From: Acidimicrobiales bacterium
Lineage (GTDB): Bacteria; Actinomycetota; Acidimicrobiia; Acidimicrobiales; Palsa-688
Assembly (NCBI GenBank): GCA_030039575.1
Contig: JASHVH010000162.1
Coordinates: forward strand, 1 to 12,685
DNA: 12,685 bases
Direction: 5' to 3'
Shown: piece after piece, positions 1 to 6,166 of the stretch
Layout of the letters: each line of letters opens with the position of its first letter
Position numbering within the stretch: the first letter of the stretch is position 1
Translations under genes and position numbers: made by a program
Notes under the pieces: model-generated
What the model saw: only the letters and a program-made list of their open reading frames with translations
Database searches by the model: none
What the model was told of the DNA's origin: nothing

Positions 1-424
1 CCGCTTATTGGCTGGGAACTCTTAGCTCTTGCGACGTCCAGACCATGACGGCTCGGGTAATGGGATGAGATAAAAGTGGCCTTCGCGCATAGCGGGTCGC
101 CAAATAGACGTCTGCAATGACTGGCGGATACGGTCATCTGGGCGCCCGGCCCTGGTCAACTAGCTCGAGGACCACGGAATTCCGCTCCTCGTCGGCATTC
201 GTCAGCGCGCGGGAGCGGGCAAGCTGGCCGAGGGCACCACGTTGTCCAGCCGTCCACCTGGTCGGTCGCGCACTTGTCCCGGCGGGGTGCGTTCTTCGAG
301 AAAACACGCTCGGCGGGCGCGAAAATAGTGGTCAGGTGAGGACAAAAATACTGTACCTAGGATTGCCTGACGTGATCTTTGTCATAGTGGCCCGAACCAG
401 GCCCCTCGAGAACGGAGGCCCAGC
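1..424. other. Non-coding stretch upstream of the sigma gene
   Basis: No convincing gene is seen in these 424 bases. A 120-codon open frame starting at 117 ends in an ATGA overlap with the sigma gene, but its translation is rich in Arg, Ser and Pro with no recognisable pattern, and I treat it as spurious. The section at about 320-390 is clearly more AT-rich than its surroundings and is the likely promoter region. It contains a TACTGT (349-354) that fits TANNNT, but no good -35 partner is visible. GTCAGG (331-336) and CCTGAC (366-371) form a short inverted repeat that could be an operator or chance. Both strands were checked at the left edge for the tail of a gene entering the window, and nothing could be supported. 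Confidence 0.4.
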
Positions 425-469
425 GTGCTCCAGACTGTCGGTCCTTTTCCAACCCTTGGGCGCCCTTAG
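425..469 (+). promoter_or_regulatory. 14-codon upstream ORF before the sigma gene, in the same frame
   Basis: GGAGG at 414-418 is followed 6 nt later by GTG (425), which opens a 14-codon frame ending in TAG at 467-469. The frame is the same as that of the sigma ORF, whose ATG lies 6 nt further on at 476. The sigma ATG itself has no visible Shine-Dalgarno sequence. The short ORF could be a leader peptide that couples translation by re-initiation, or the true sigma N-terminus interrupted by an in-frame TAG (mutation or sequencing error). The pattern is read directly from the sequence; the role is inferred. Confidence 0.3.
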
Positions 470-475
470 CCCCAA

Positions 476-1084
476 ATGACACGGGAAGTCAGGTCCACAG
501 CCGGCCAAGTCTCAACATCTGACCCGGGCACTCTCTTCGACCTGGTCCGCCGGGCGAGGTCGGGTGACAAAGGTGCGTGGAGCGCCTTGATCGGGCGGTT
601 GAAGGGCCTCGTGTGGCGGGCGACGGCGGAGAGCGGCCTCTCGCTGGCCGACCGTGAAGATGTATTCGCGGTGACGTTCTTCCGTCTTTTTGAGCACCTG
701 GACGACATACGCGAGCCAGAGAGGTTGCCGGGCTGGGTGGCAACTACAGCTCGCAACGAGGTGATGCAGATCTTGCGCGGAAAGAGGCGGACGGAACCTC
801 GCAGTGAAATCGAGCGATGGGAGAACACTGACATCATGGGGGTGGACGAAGGTCTTCTTGACGATGAGCTGCGCAAGGCGTTACAAGCGGCTTTTCTGCG
901 GCTGGGGTGCCCTTGTCAGCAGCTCTTGCGGCTGGTGAGCGCGGTACCGCCACTCAGTTACGACCAGGTCAGTCAATTGATGGGCGTACCTCGAGGCGCC
1001 GTCGGGCCCACCCGCCAGCGCTGCCTGGAGCGCCTGCGCCGAAGCCCTGAGCTGCGCCCGTTCCTGGCGGGAGAGCGGGCATGA
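476..1084 (+). CDS. ECF-type RNA polymerase sigma-70 family sigma factor
   Basis: A 202-residue protein, the usual size of an ECF sigma factor, which directs RNA polymerase to a small set of promoters. Region 2 lies at about residues 20-95, with a DREDVFAVTFFRLFEHL helix followed by PGWVATTARNEVMQILR, the core-binding and -10-recognition pattern. Region 4 lies at about residues 140-190 and ends in PPLSYDQVSQLMGVP and GPTRQRCLERLRR, the HTH that reads the -35 element. Region 1.1 and region 3 are absent, as expected for ECF members. The next gene starts inside its stop codon (ATGA), so the two are almost certainly co-translated, the typical arrangement of a sigma factor and its regulator. The ATG at 476 has no clear RBS; see the upstream ORF at 425-469. 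Its link to the TPR-CHAT and S8 genes is inferred from position. Confidence 0.9.
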   Translation: MTREVRSTAGQVSTSDPGTLFDLVRRARSGDKGAWSALIGRLKGLVWRATAESGLSLADREDVFAVTFFRLFEHLDDIREPERLPGWVATTARNEVMQILRGKRRTEPRSEIERWENTDIMGVDEGLLDDELRKALQAAFLRLGCPCQQLLRLVSAVPPLSYDQVSQLMGVPRGAVGPTRQRCLERLRRSPELRPFLAGERA

Positions 1085-1539
1085 GCGGTCCTGATATCTC
1101 CAAAGACGAGGAACTTCTCCGGGCGCTCTCAGCGGCGCTGGAGGACCTCGACCCGGTGCCGGACGTGGCGCTTCGCGCTGCCGATAGTGCCTGGGACATT
1201 TACCATGTCGACGGGGAATTGGCGGCTCTCGTCGGCCCGGCACCGGACGGGCTCGTCCTTCTACGAGATGAAGCGGATCTCAGGTCGATGACCTTTGTCG
1301 CCTCCAAGCTTTCGGTCGAAATAGAAATCGATAATGACCGCCATGCCGTCGGCGTGCTCTCCCCGCCCGGCGTCAGGGTTATCGAAGTCGAACCCGTCTC
1401 CAGCATGGGGCCGCCGTTCGCCAGGACCGTCCACAGCGATGATCTCGGGAGGTTCCGGCTCGACCTTGATGTGGGCCTGTGCCGGCTCCGGATCGGCACG
1501 GGCCCCGAAGCCGTGTTCACTTCCTGGTTTTATTGCTGA
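1081..1539 (+). CDS. Small sigma-coupled protein with a regulatory-like C-terminal beta domain
   Basis: A 152-residue acidic soluble protein with no signal peptide or membrane segment. Its ATG overlaps the sigma stop by 4 nt, indicating translational coupling. Residues about 8-40 (LLRALSAALEDLDPVPDVAL, then AADSAWDIYHVDGELAALV) look helical. The C-terminal part has the pattern SDDLGRFRLDLDVGLCRLRI followed by a closing strand ending FTSWFYC, which resembles carboxypeptidase-regulatory-like or Ig-like beta-sandwich folds. Its position after an ECF sigma gene makes an anti-sigma or sigma-partner role the best guess, but the classic zinc-binding anti-sigma motif (HxxxCxxC) is absent. It could also be a substrate of the neighbouring proteases. 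The 3' end overlaps the convergent CHAT gene by 23 nt. The reading frame is sure; the function is not. Confidence 0.75.
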   Translation: MSGPDISKDEELLRALSAALEDLDPVPDVALRAADSAWDIYHVDGELAALVGPAPDGLVLLRDEADLRSMTFVASKLSVEIEIDNDRHAVGVLSPPGVRVIEVEPVSSMGPPFARTVHSDDLGRFRLDLDVGLCRLRIGTGPEAVFTSWFYC

Positions 1540-4168
1540 CTATGCCGTTGTCACGCCCGATGCACAGGAAGACGGGCGCAACGGCAGTCTCGTCGGCAGA
1601 CCTTGAAGCGGCTAGCGCGGCACTGGGTGACAACCCGGCCCGCAGGCCGCGATGGAAAGCAACCATAAAGACAGACGTCGGCCGGTCGGGTACGGCGACC
1701 ACAGGTGCTACGACAGCACGGGCCCCCAGCGCCACGAGGGTAGCGGCGGTGCCGATCACCTCCTCCCCCAACTCGACGCTGCTCACACCGGCATTGCACG
1801 ACGCCAGCACAACCGTACTAGCGTGTTGCCTCACCCGCTCCAGGTCGTAGACGGTGAGCGGGCCGTCATGGAGGAGCACCGAGGAAAACAGAGGACTGTC
1901 GGCGCGGAACACGCCGTGAGCGGCCAGGTGTACGAGTTGGGAGCGACCGAACCCCTCCAACACATTTGCGACGGTCGCGTCAGGACCTGTCAGCACATAG
2001 GCCTCGGGGTACAACCCCGCCAGCTGACGGACCTCGCGTTCGGCCCATGGGAGCCCAGGCCCTGCTACAAGCATCACGCGCTCCGAGAGCGCCCCGAAGC
2101 CGGCGTGGGGATCAGCGGGACCTCCGGCCCAGGCTGTAGCACTCGGTGCCACGATCACATCTCGCGTCGAAAGGCTCGGGAGGCAACCCCACGGCAACCG
2201 ATGAAGGTCTCCCGTTGGCACGATCACCACAGGCGTCCCGTCGGGGAGTTGCAGCGGGGCCACGAGCATTTCGTCAAGCCGGTTTGCCGCCACGCTGACC
2301 AGTTCGTCACTGGCGCCGAAGTTTGCTTTCCTCCCGCTTCGGCGCAGGGCGAACATGAGGTACGCCTGTTCCCTTTCGACTTCCTCGAGAGCGGCCAGTC
2401 GCTCGAGGCGCGCCCGAGGCCCGGCCAACGTGACTGCATGGAGCCGGCCTTCGAGGCTGACGAACTCGACCATGGCCCGGCCATTCAGGGCGCGGCGCAG
2501 ACGGCTAACGTCGAGCGGGCGACTGTCCGTTTGTTCCCCCCGAGACTCGAGCAGACGTCGCCGGACGGCGTTCTCCATCAAAGTAGCCGCCGATTGGAGT
2601 TGCTCCGTAGGTGTGCCGTCGAGCGCGGCGGCGCGGAGCTGCGAGCGCAACCGGCGCAACTCGGCCAGGTCCGCCGCGAGCCGGTCGTCATCGGGGGGGC
2701 GCACCGGCGGGTAGCGCATGGAAATCGCCCGCCACCTGTCTGCGTAGCGGAGCACTTCGCTCGGTTTCTTGTCTTCAAGCGCCAGGAAGACACCGAGGCG
2801 AGCGAGCTCGGAACCATGGCCCGCCGCCTTAGCCCGCACTTCGGTCCCTCCGAGGGTAGCCAAATACTCGTTAACAACGCGAAGCCCGTGAGAGATAGCG
2901 CGCTTTGCGCCGGCTCGGTCCCCTTCGGCCGTGAGCAGCAAGGCGTTGGCGTGCCACGCCTTGGCTCGGAGGTCGGCAGGGCCTCGCCTTCTAGCCATCC
3001 CCGCTCGAGCGAGCTCCGATCTCGCCAGGGCCGGCTGATGCGCGGCCAAAGCCAATCGGCCCACGAACGTCCGCACATGTACGGCTTCGAACAACCAACC
3101 TTGGCTCTCCAGTTCCCGGGCCACACCCTGGCAGCGGGTGAGCAACCCGGGCGGCGGCTCCATCTGCTCCTCAATGAGCAGGATCTCCGCCTGGATCGCG
3201 GCGTAGTCGGCCATCGCAGCCCACGGCAGACGGCCAGCTCGCCGGAAGTCAGCGGCGACGGCCGATGCTTCTCGGCTGGCTTCCCGGTATGCACCTCCGG
3301 CCAGGAGGGACCTGGCCAGGCTCAGCCGGCACTCAGTGAGGGAAGCGGCGTCCCCCGTCAGCGCCGCCGCCTCCACGGCCTTCTGCGCCGCGGCGCGCGC
3401 CTCCGCGGCCAGGCCGGCGAGCAAAAGGACCTCGCAGCGGTCGGCTTCCAGCACAGCCACGACTGGACCGTGGTGGTGGAGGGCAGCGTACGCCTGCTCC
3501 GCTCGCGCAAAGGCGGTGAGAGACTCGGGCAGGTCACCACGTCGGGCGAGGGCGAAACCGAGGTTGTGGGAGGCCATGGCGATGAGGAGGGGCAGTTGCA
3601 GCTCTCTCGCTACTTCCTCTGCGGCGGCGAAGTCTTCGACCGCACCCTCAGAGTCGCCCTGGTAGGCACGGAGGATCCCGCGGTTGGTGCGCAGCCTTGC
3701 GATCGCCGCCCTCGGCCCGGTCTCCTCGAGTATGCGCAGCGAACGGGTGAACGCCACCTGGGCCTCGGAGTGCCGGCCCGTCCGTTGCAGGACGTACCCG
3801 TACAACATCTCCACCACCCCTCGGGTGGCCGGCGTAGCCACCGCCCGCGCCACAGCTATCTCCGCGGCGGCCTCATCGGCGGCTCCCGAGTTCACCAGCG
3901 ACACGGCGAGGCCGGCGCGGGCCTGCGCCTCGCAATCCTTCAGGCCGTGCTCGACGCTGGTACTTATCGAGCGTTGGTAGTTTTCCACGGCCTCCGGCAA
4001 GCGCCCGAGCTCGTGGAGGGCAAGGGCCAGGACCCATCGAGCGGTGGCGTCAACCTCCGGGGAGTTGTCTCCGGCCACGATCTCCTGGGCCCGTCCTAGC
4101 ACGGCGTCGGGGTCGCGGTGGCGCTGCTCGGCCAGGTCGGCTAGCTGCGCAACCGAGACGCGCTTCAC
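1517..4168 (-). CDS. TPR-CHAT protein (caspase-like cysteine peptidase)
   Basis: 883 residues from the GTG at 4168. Residues about 10-480 are Ala/Leu-rich helical hairpins of TPR type, for example WVLALALHELGRLPEAVENY and ASHNLGFALARRGDLPESL. They form a superhelix likely to bind a partner or trigger. From about residue 555 there is a CHAT domain, with VPTGDLHRLPWG at about 650-661, HLAAHG with the presumed catalytic His751, and VVLASCNAG with the presumed nucleophile Cys791. Both catalytic residues are intact, so it should be an active peptidase. CHAT is a clan CD (caspase/separase-like) family. The frame stays open upstream to an ATG at 4270, but that extension would overlap the divergent S8 gene. 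The GTG at 4168 lies 8 nt after TACGAT (4182-4177), which suggests a leaderless start. An AGGAGG at 4200-4195 is too far away to serve it. The orientation opposes its two neighbours. Confidence 0.92.
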   Translation of the reverse strand: MKRVSVAQLADLAEQRHRDPDAVLGRAQEIVAGDNSPEVDATARWVLALALHELGRLPEAVENYQRSISTSVEHGLKDCEAQARAGLAVSLVNSGAADEAAAEIAVARAVATPATRGVVEMLYGYVLQRTGRHSEAQVAFTRSLRILEETGPRAAIARLRTNRGILRAYQGDSEGAVEDFAAAEEVARELQLPLLIAMASHNLGFALARRGDLPESLTAFARAEQAYAALHHHGPVVAVLEADRCEVLLLAGLAAEARAAAQKAVEAAALTGDAASLTECRLSLARSLLAGGAYREASREASAVAADFRRAGRLPWAAMADYAAIQAEILLIEEQMEPPPGLLTRCQGVARELESQGWLFEAVHVRTFVGRLALAAHQPALARSELARAGMARRRGPADLRAKAWHANALLLTAEGDRAGAKRAISHGLRVVNEYLATLGGTEVRAKAAGHGSELARLGVFLALEDKKPSEVLRYADRWRAISMRYPPVRPPDDDRLAADLAELRRLRSQLRAAALDGTPTEQLQSAATLMENAVRRRLLESRGEQTDSRPLDVSRLRRALNGRAMVEFVSLEGRLHAVTLAGPRARLERLAALEEVEREQAYLMFALRRSGRKANFGASDELVSVAANRLDEMLVAPLQLPDGTPVVIVPTGDLHRLPWGCLPSLSTRDVIVAPSATAWAGGPADPHAGFGALSERVMLVAGPGLPWAEREVRQLAGLYPEAYVLTGPDATVANVLEGFGRSQLVHLAAHGVFRADSPLFSSVLLHDGPLTVYDLERVRQHASTVVLASCNAGVSSVELGEEVIGTAATLVALGARAVVAPVVAVPDRPTSVFMVAFHRGLRAGLSPSAALAASRSADETAVAPVFLCIGRDNGIVSNKTRK

Positions 4169-4236
4169 GCAACGAAATCGTAGGTGACCGAACACCTCCT
4201 GCCCAGAGCAGTTACGACGAAAGGAAAAGGGAGAAC
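4169..4236. promoter_or_regulatory. Divergent promoter region between the CHAT and S8 genes
   Basis: These 68 bases separate the two divergent starts and must carry control signals for both. On the minus strand TACGAT (4182-4177) matches TANNNT, with the CHAT GTG 8 nt downstream. On the plus strand the purine-rich AAGGGAG (4227-4233) lies just before the S8 ATG and serves as its RBS. No convincing -35 boxes or operator palindrome were found. A short shared region like this would allow the two proteases to be regulated together. Confidence 0.45.
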
Positions 4237-5826
4237 ATGGCAGCTCCAAGAGGCAACCCGGCTCAGGCAAACAAGTCGGCTGACGTAAACAAGTCGGGTG
4301 AGAGACGCGTAACTTATTCGATGACCGACGACCACTCTCTCATCGTCCATGCAGCCGGCGAAGTCATAATCCAAATCGACACCGACGACAAGAACATCAA
4401 CGGCAATACGCCGGCAATCAAGGACGCTCGCCGGATCATCAAAGAGCTTGGCGGTCCGGACGAAGCCGAGTTCGAGAGCTTCAAGGACAGCCAAAGTATT
4501 GACCCTGACTTGAACAAGTACCTGGGTGCGACCCGCCTCCCTGGGCCAGTCCCCGCGGGTGCTGCCGGGGCGCCTGGCCCGGTACCGGCCGTCAAGTTCG
4601 CGCGCCTATTTGGCGTCGATGACCCTGTCCTTGTTGCCCGTAGGCTGCTTGCCCTCGGCTATCATGCGCAGCCAAATCACGTACATTCCGCCCACCTGCG
4701 TAACGGGGCAAGCCTGGTGGCGGGCCCCGCCTATGCCACGTTCTATGCCGCCCCTGCCTATGCCACACCGGCCTATGCCACACCCGCGTACGCTACGCCG
4801 GCCTATGCCACACCTGCGTACGCCACTCCCGCTTACGCCACTCCCGCGTACGCCACCGCCGCGTCGAGCCCAGCTGCTCGCACTGACGCAGTTGTCCCGA
4901 CCAGTAGCGCCACCCCCGCAGCGATCGGTCAGACGACCAACGCCATTTTCGCTCGCCTGGACAACAAGCACTTCGATAATGGTGCGTATGTTTTCCTGCT
5001 TGACACAGGGCTAATAGACCTATCCTCTGCCTCCACGAGACTGAAGGACCTGCTGCAGGACCGTAGACCTCCGGTCAAACGCTTGGGACCAAAAGACCGC
5101 CAGGACAAGCCTGGAGACCCAATGCCTTTCGCGGCCGGGCATGGGACGTTCATTGGGACGCTTATAAGTCAACTCGCCCGGGGCTGCCGGGTAAGTGTCG
5201 GACAAGTGCTCGACGAGTCTGGGCTTGGTGATGAGTGGACCGTCGCCCAGCGAATAAATGAACTAACGACAGTACTCAGCGGCCTGGATGCTGGTGGCGA
5301 AAGTGTCGCTGCTCGGTCAATCCTTAACCTTTCATTTGGCGCCACGGCCCTGAACAACCGGCCTTACCTGCTGGAACAAGTTATCCTCAACATCCAGTCA
5401 ATCGGTGTCCTGGTGGTGGCTTCAGCGGGGGACGACGCCAAGACAAAAGAGGTGTTCCCGGCCGCGCTTCCCGGTGTTGTCGGCGTTGGAGCGATTGGAC
5501 CTACCGGGCCTGCTCCGTTCACAAACTATGGTTCTTGGGTCACCGCGTGCGCGCCCGGAGTCGAGCTGATAAGCGCGTTCTTCGGAGGTCCAGGCAAAGA
5601 AGCGTGGAGGTCGGGGGCCGACTACTTCGAGGGCTGGGCGATTTGGAGCGGTACATCATTTTCAGCACCCGTCGTGGCCGGTACACTTGCTCGGTTTATG
5701 ATGGCAGAAAATGCCGCTAACCCTGGAAAACCTACGACTACCGCCCACCAGGCCAAGAAACGGTTGATAGACGCTCCTTGGCTCCTGCGAGTGCCCAACC
5801 TCGGGACGGTCGTAAACGTGGTCTGA
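4237..5826 (+). CDS. S8 family (subtilisin-like) serine peptidase with PAYAT repeats
   Basis: 529 residues. The ATG at 4237 follows an AAGGGAG RBS. The catalytic triad is complete: Asp256 in VFLLDTG, His302 in GHGTFIG and Ser474 in SGTSFSAP. The oxyanion-hole position, normally Asn in an AGN context, reads ASAGDD, with Asp399. Residues about 115-152 end in RLLALGYHAQPNHVHSA, which resembles the tail of subtilase prodomains. This is followed by the PAYAT repeat (164-207) and then the catalytic domain. No signal peptide is present, so the enzyme is probably cytoplasmic, unlike most secreted subtilases. The first 110 residues are acidic and unrecognised. The gene uses codons rare in its neighbours (ATA, CTA, AGT, CGA), hinting at a different history. 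Its position divergent from a TPR-CHAT peptidase suggests a protease cascade; that is inference. Confidence 0.93.
   Translation: MAAPRGNPAQANKSADVNKSGERRVTYSMTDDHSLIVHAAGEVIIQIDTDDKNINGNTPAIKDARRIIKELGGPDEAEFESFKDSQSIDPDLNKYLGATRLPGPVPAGAAGAPGPVPAVKFARLFGVDDPVLVARRLLALGYHAQPNHVHSAHLRNGASLVAGPAYATFYAAPAYATPAYATPAYATPAYATPAYATPAYATPAYATAASSPAARTDAVVPTSSATPAAIGQTTNAIFARLDNKHFDNGAYVFLLDTGLIDLSSASTRLKDLLQDRRPPVKRLGPKDRQDKPGDPMPFAAGHGTFIGTLISQLARGCRVSVGQVLDESGLGDEWTVAQRINELTTVLSGLDAGGESVAARSILNLSFGATALNNRPYLLEQVILNIQSIGVLVVASAGDDAKTKEVFPAALPGVVGVGAIGPTGPAPFTNYGSWVTACAPGVELISAFFGGPGKEAWRSGADYFEGWAIWSGTSFSAPVVAGTLARFMMAENAANPGKPTTTAHQAKKRLIDAPWLLRVPNLGTVVNVV
4726..4857 (+). repeat. Tandem PAYAT pentapeptide-coding repeat (15-bp units)
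   Basis: One PAYAT (4726-4740) and a degenerate spacer FYAA are followed by seven uninterrupted PAYAT units (4753-4857) within the S8 gene. The units differ at synonymous positions (TAT/TAC; ACA/ACG/ACT/ACC; CCT/CCG/CCC). The peptide is therefore conserved while the DNA has drifted, pointing to selection on the protein and not to a recent slippage expansion. Pairs of units also show a 30-bp higher-order pattern. The repeat lies between the prodomain-like segment and the catalytic domain, and is probably an extended flexible linker. Confidence 0.95.
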
Positions 5827-5978
5827 GCCTGGGTTTGCGGGGCAGGGCCGGCACGGGCCACCCCGGGCCGCCAATCGGCGCCGCCAAGGAGCAGGCCCGG
5901 GGTGCCTTCGTCCAATTCGGCGCAGATCCTACGGCACTCGTCCACGTCGGCCCCGAGCGCCCCGATCATGTCGGTCAT
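5622..5978 (-). CDS. Possible small minus-strand gene or remnant (uncertain)
   Basis: An ATG at 5978 is preceded by AGGAGGAGG (5992-5984) at ideal spacing. The first 50 codons up to the S8 stop have strong G/C in third positions and a normal composition (it begins MTDMIGALGADVDECRRICA). Beyond about 5826 the frame runs antisense through the conserved end of the S8 gene, which cannot be its natural continuation. The ORF may be the 5' end of a gene cut off by a rearrangement, or a short gene whose tail overlaps the S8 gene, or chance. The product is not recognised. The hairpin at 5859-5904 lies within it and argues against a functional gene. Confidence 0.25.
   Translation of the reverse strand: MTDMIGALGADVDECRRICAELDEGTPGLLLGGADWRPGVARAGPAPQTQAQTTFTTVPRLGTRRSQGASINRFLAWWAVVVGFPGLAAFSAIINRASVPATTGAENDVPLQIAQPSK
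5859..5904. terminator. Strong GC hairpin after the S8 gene
   Basis: CACCCCGGGCC (5859-5869) and GGCCCGGGGTG (5894-5904) are perfect 11-bp inverted arms around a 24-nt loop, 33 nt past the S8 stop. No T-tract follows, as is common for terminators of high-GC Actinobacteria. The structure is symmetrical and could stop transcription from either side. It also lies inside the possible minus-strand ORF beginning at 5978. Confidence 0.5.
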
Positions 5979-6096
5979 GTCAGCCTCCTCCTGCGGAACA
6001 GCGGTGCCGCGTCACTATCCCAGTGTTCTGGCCCGGCCGCCCAGTCCCATCGGGGTGTCCCGCCGGCGCGCCAGTGCCCATCAAAACGGACCGCCC

Positions 6097-6160
6097 ATGA
6101 CGTCATCCTCCACCTCGCCCCAAGGGCGGAGTCAAGCTGCCCGACAGGGGCAACTAGCAT
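6097..6160 (+). promoter_or_regulatory. Probable promoter of the XRE/NB-ARC gene with a 10-bp palindrome
   Basis: TAGCAT (6155-6160) matches TANNNT and lies 6 nt before the GTG at 6167, the spacing expected for a leaderless mRNA. ATGACGTCAT (6097-6106) is a perfect palindrome about 60 bp upstream of the start and could be an operator. A 10-bp palindrome is not rare by chance in a window this size. The rest of 5979-6166 shows no gene. Confidence 0.4.
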
Positions 6161-6166
6161 TGGGCC

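Noticed and set aside
117..479. 120-codon open frame with ATGA overlap to the sigma start
   Set aside because: No RBS, composition like random GC-rich DNA, no recognisable pattern. The overlap alone is not enough.
1652..4099. 815-codon open frame on the plus strand
   Set aside because: It is fully antisense to the TPR-CHAT gene, whose motifs and catalytic residues are clear. Long antisense frames are usual in high-GC DNA, and its translation is rich in Arg, Gly, His and Pro without a recognisable domain.
4169..4270. Longer N-terminus for the CHAT protein (ATG 4270)
   Set aside because: The extension would run into the S8 coding start and its residues (Cys, Pro and Arg rich) do not look like TPR. 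GTG 4168 with a near -10 box fits better.
4753..4857. CRISPR or DNA-level tandem repeat
   Set aside because: The 15-bp units are in frame, vary at synonymous positions and have no spacers, so this is a protein repeat.
425..5826. Type III-E CRISPR (Craspase) locus
   Set aside because: A TPR-CHAT and a sigma factor are present, but there is no CRISPR array, no gRAMP-like effector and no adaptation gene in the window. Only the logic is similar.
6097..6106. ATGACGTCAT palindrome as a definite operator
   Set aside because: About a dozen 10-bp palindromes are expected by chance in a window of this length. It is kept only as a note in the promoter feature.
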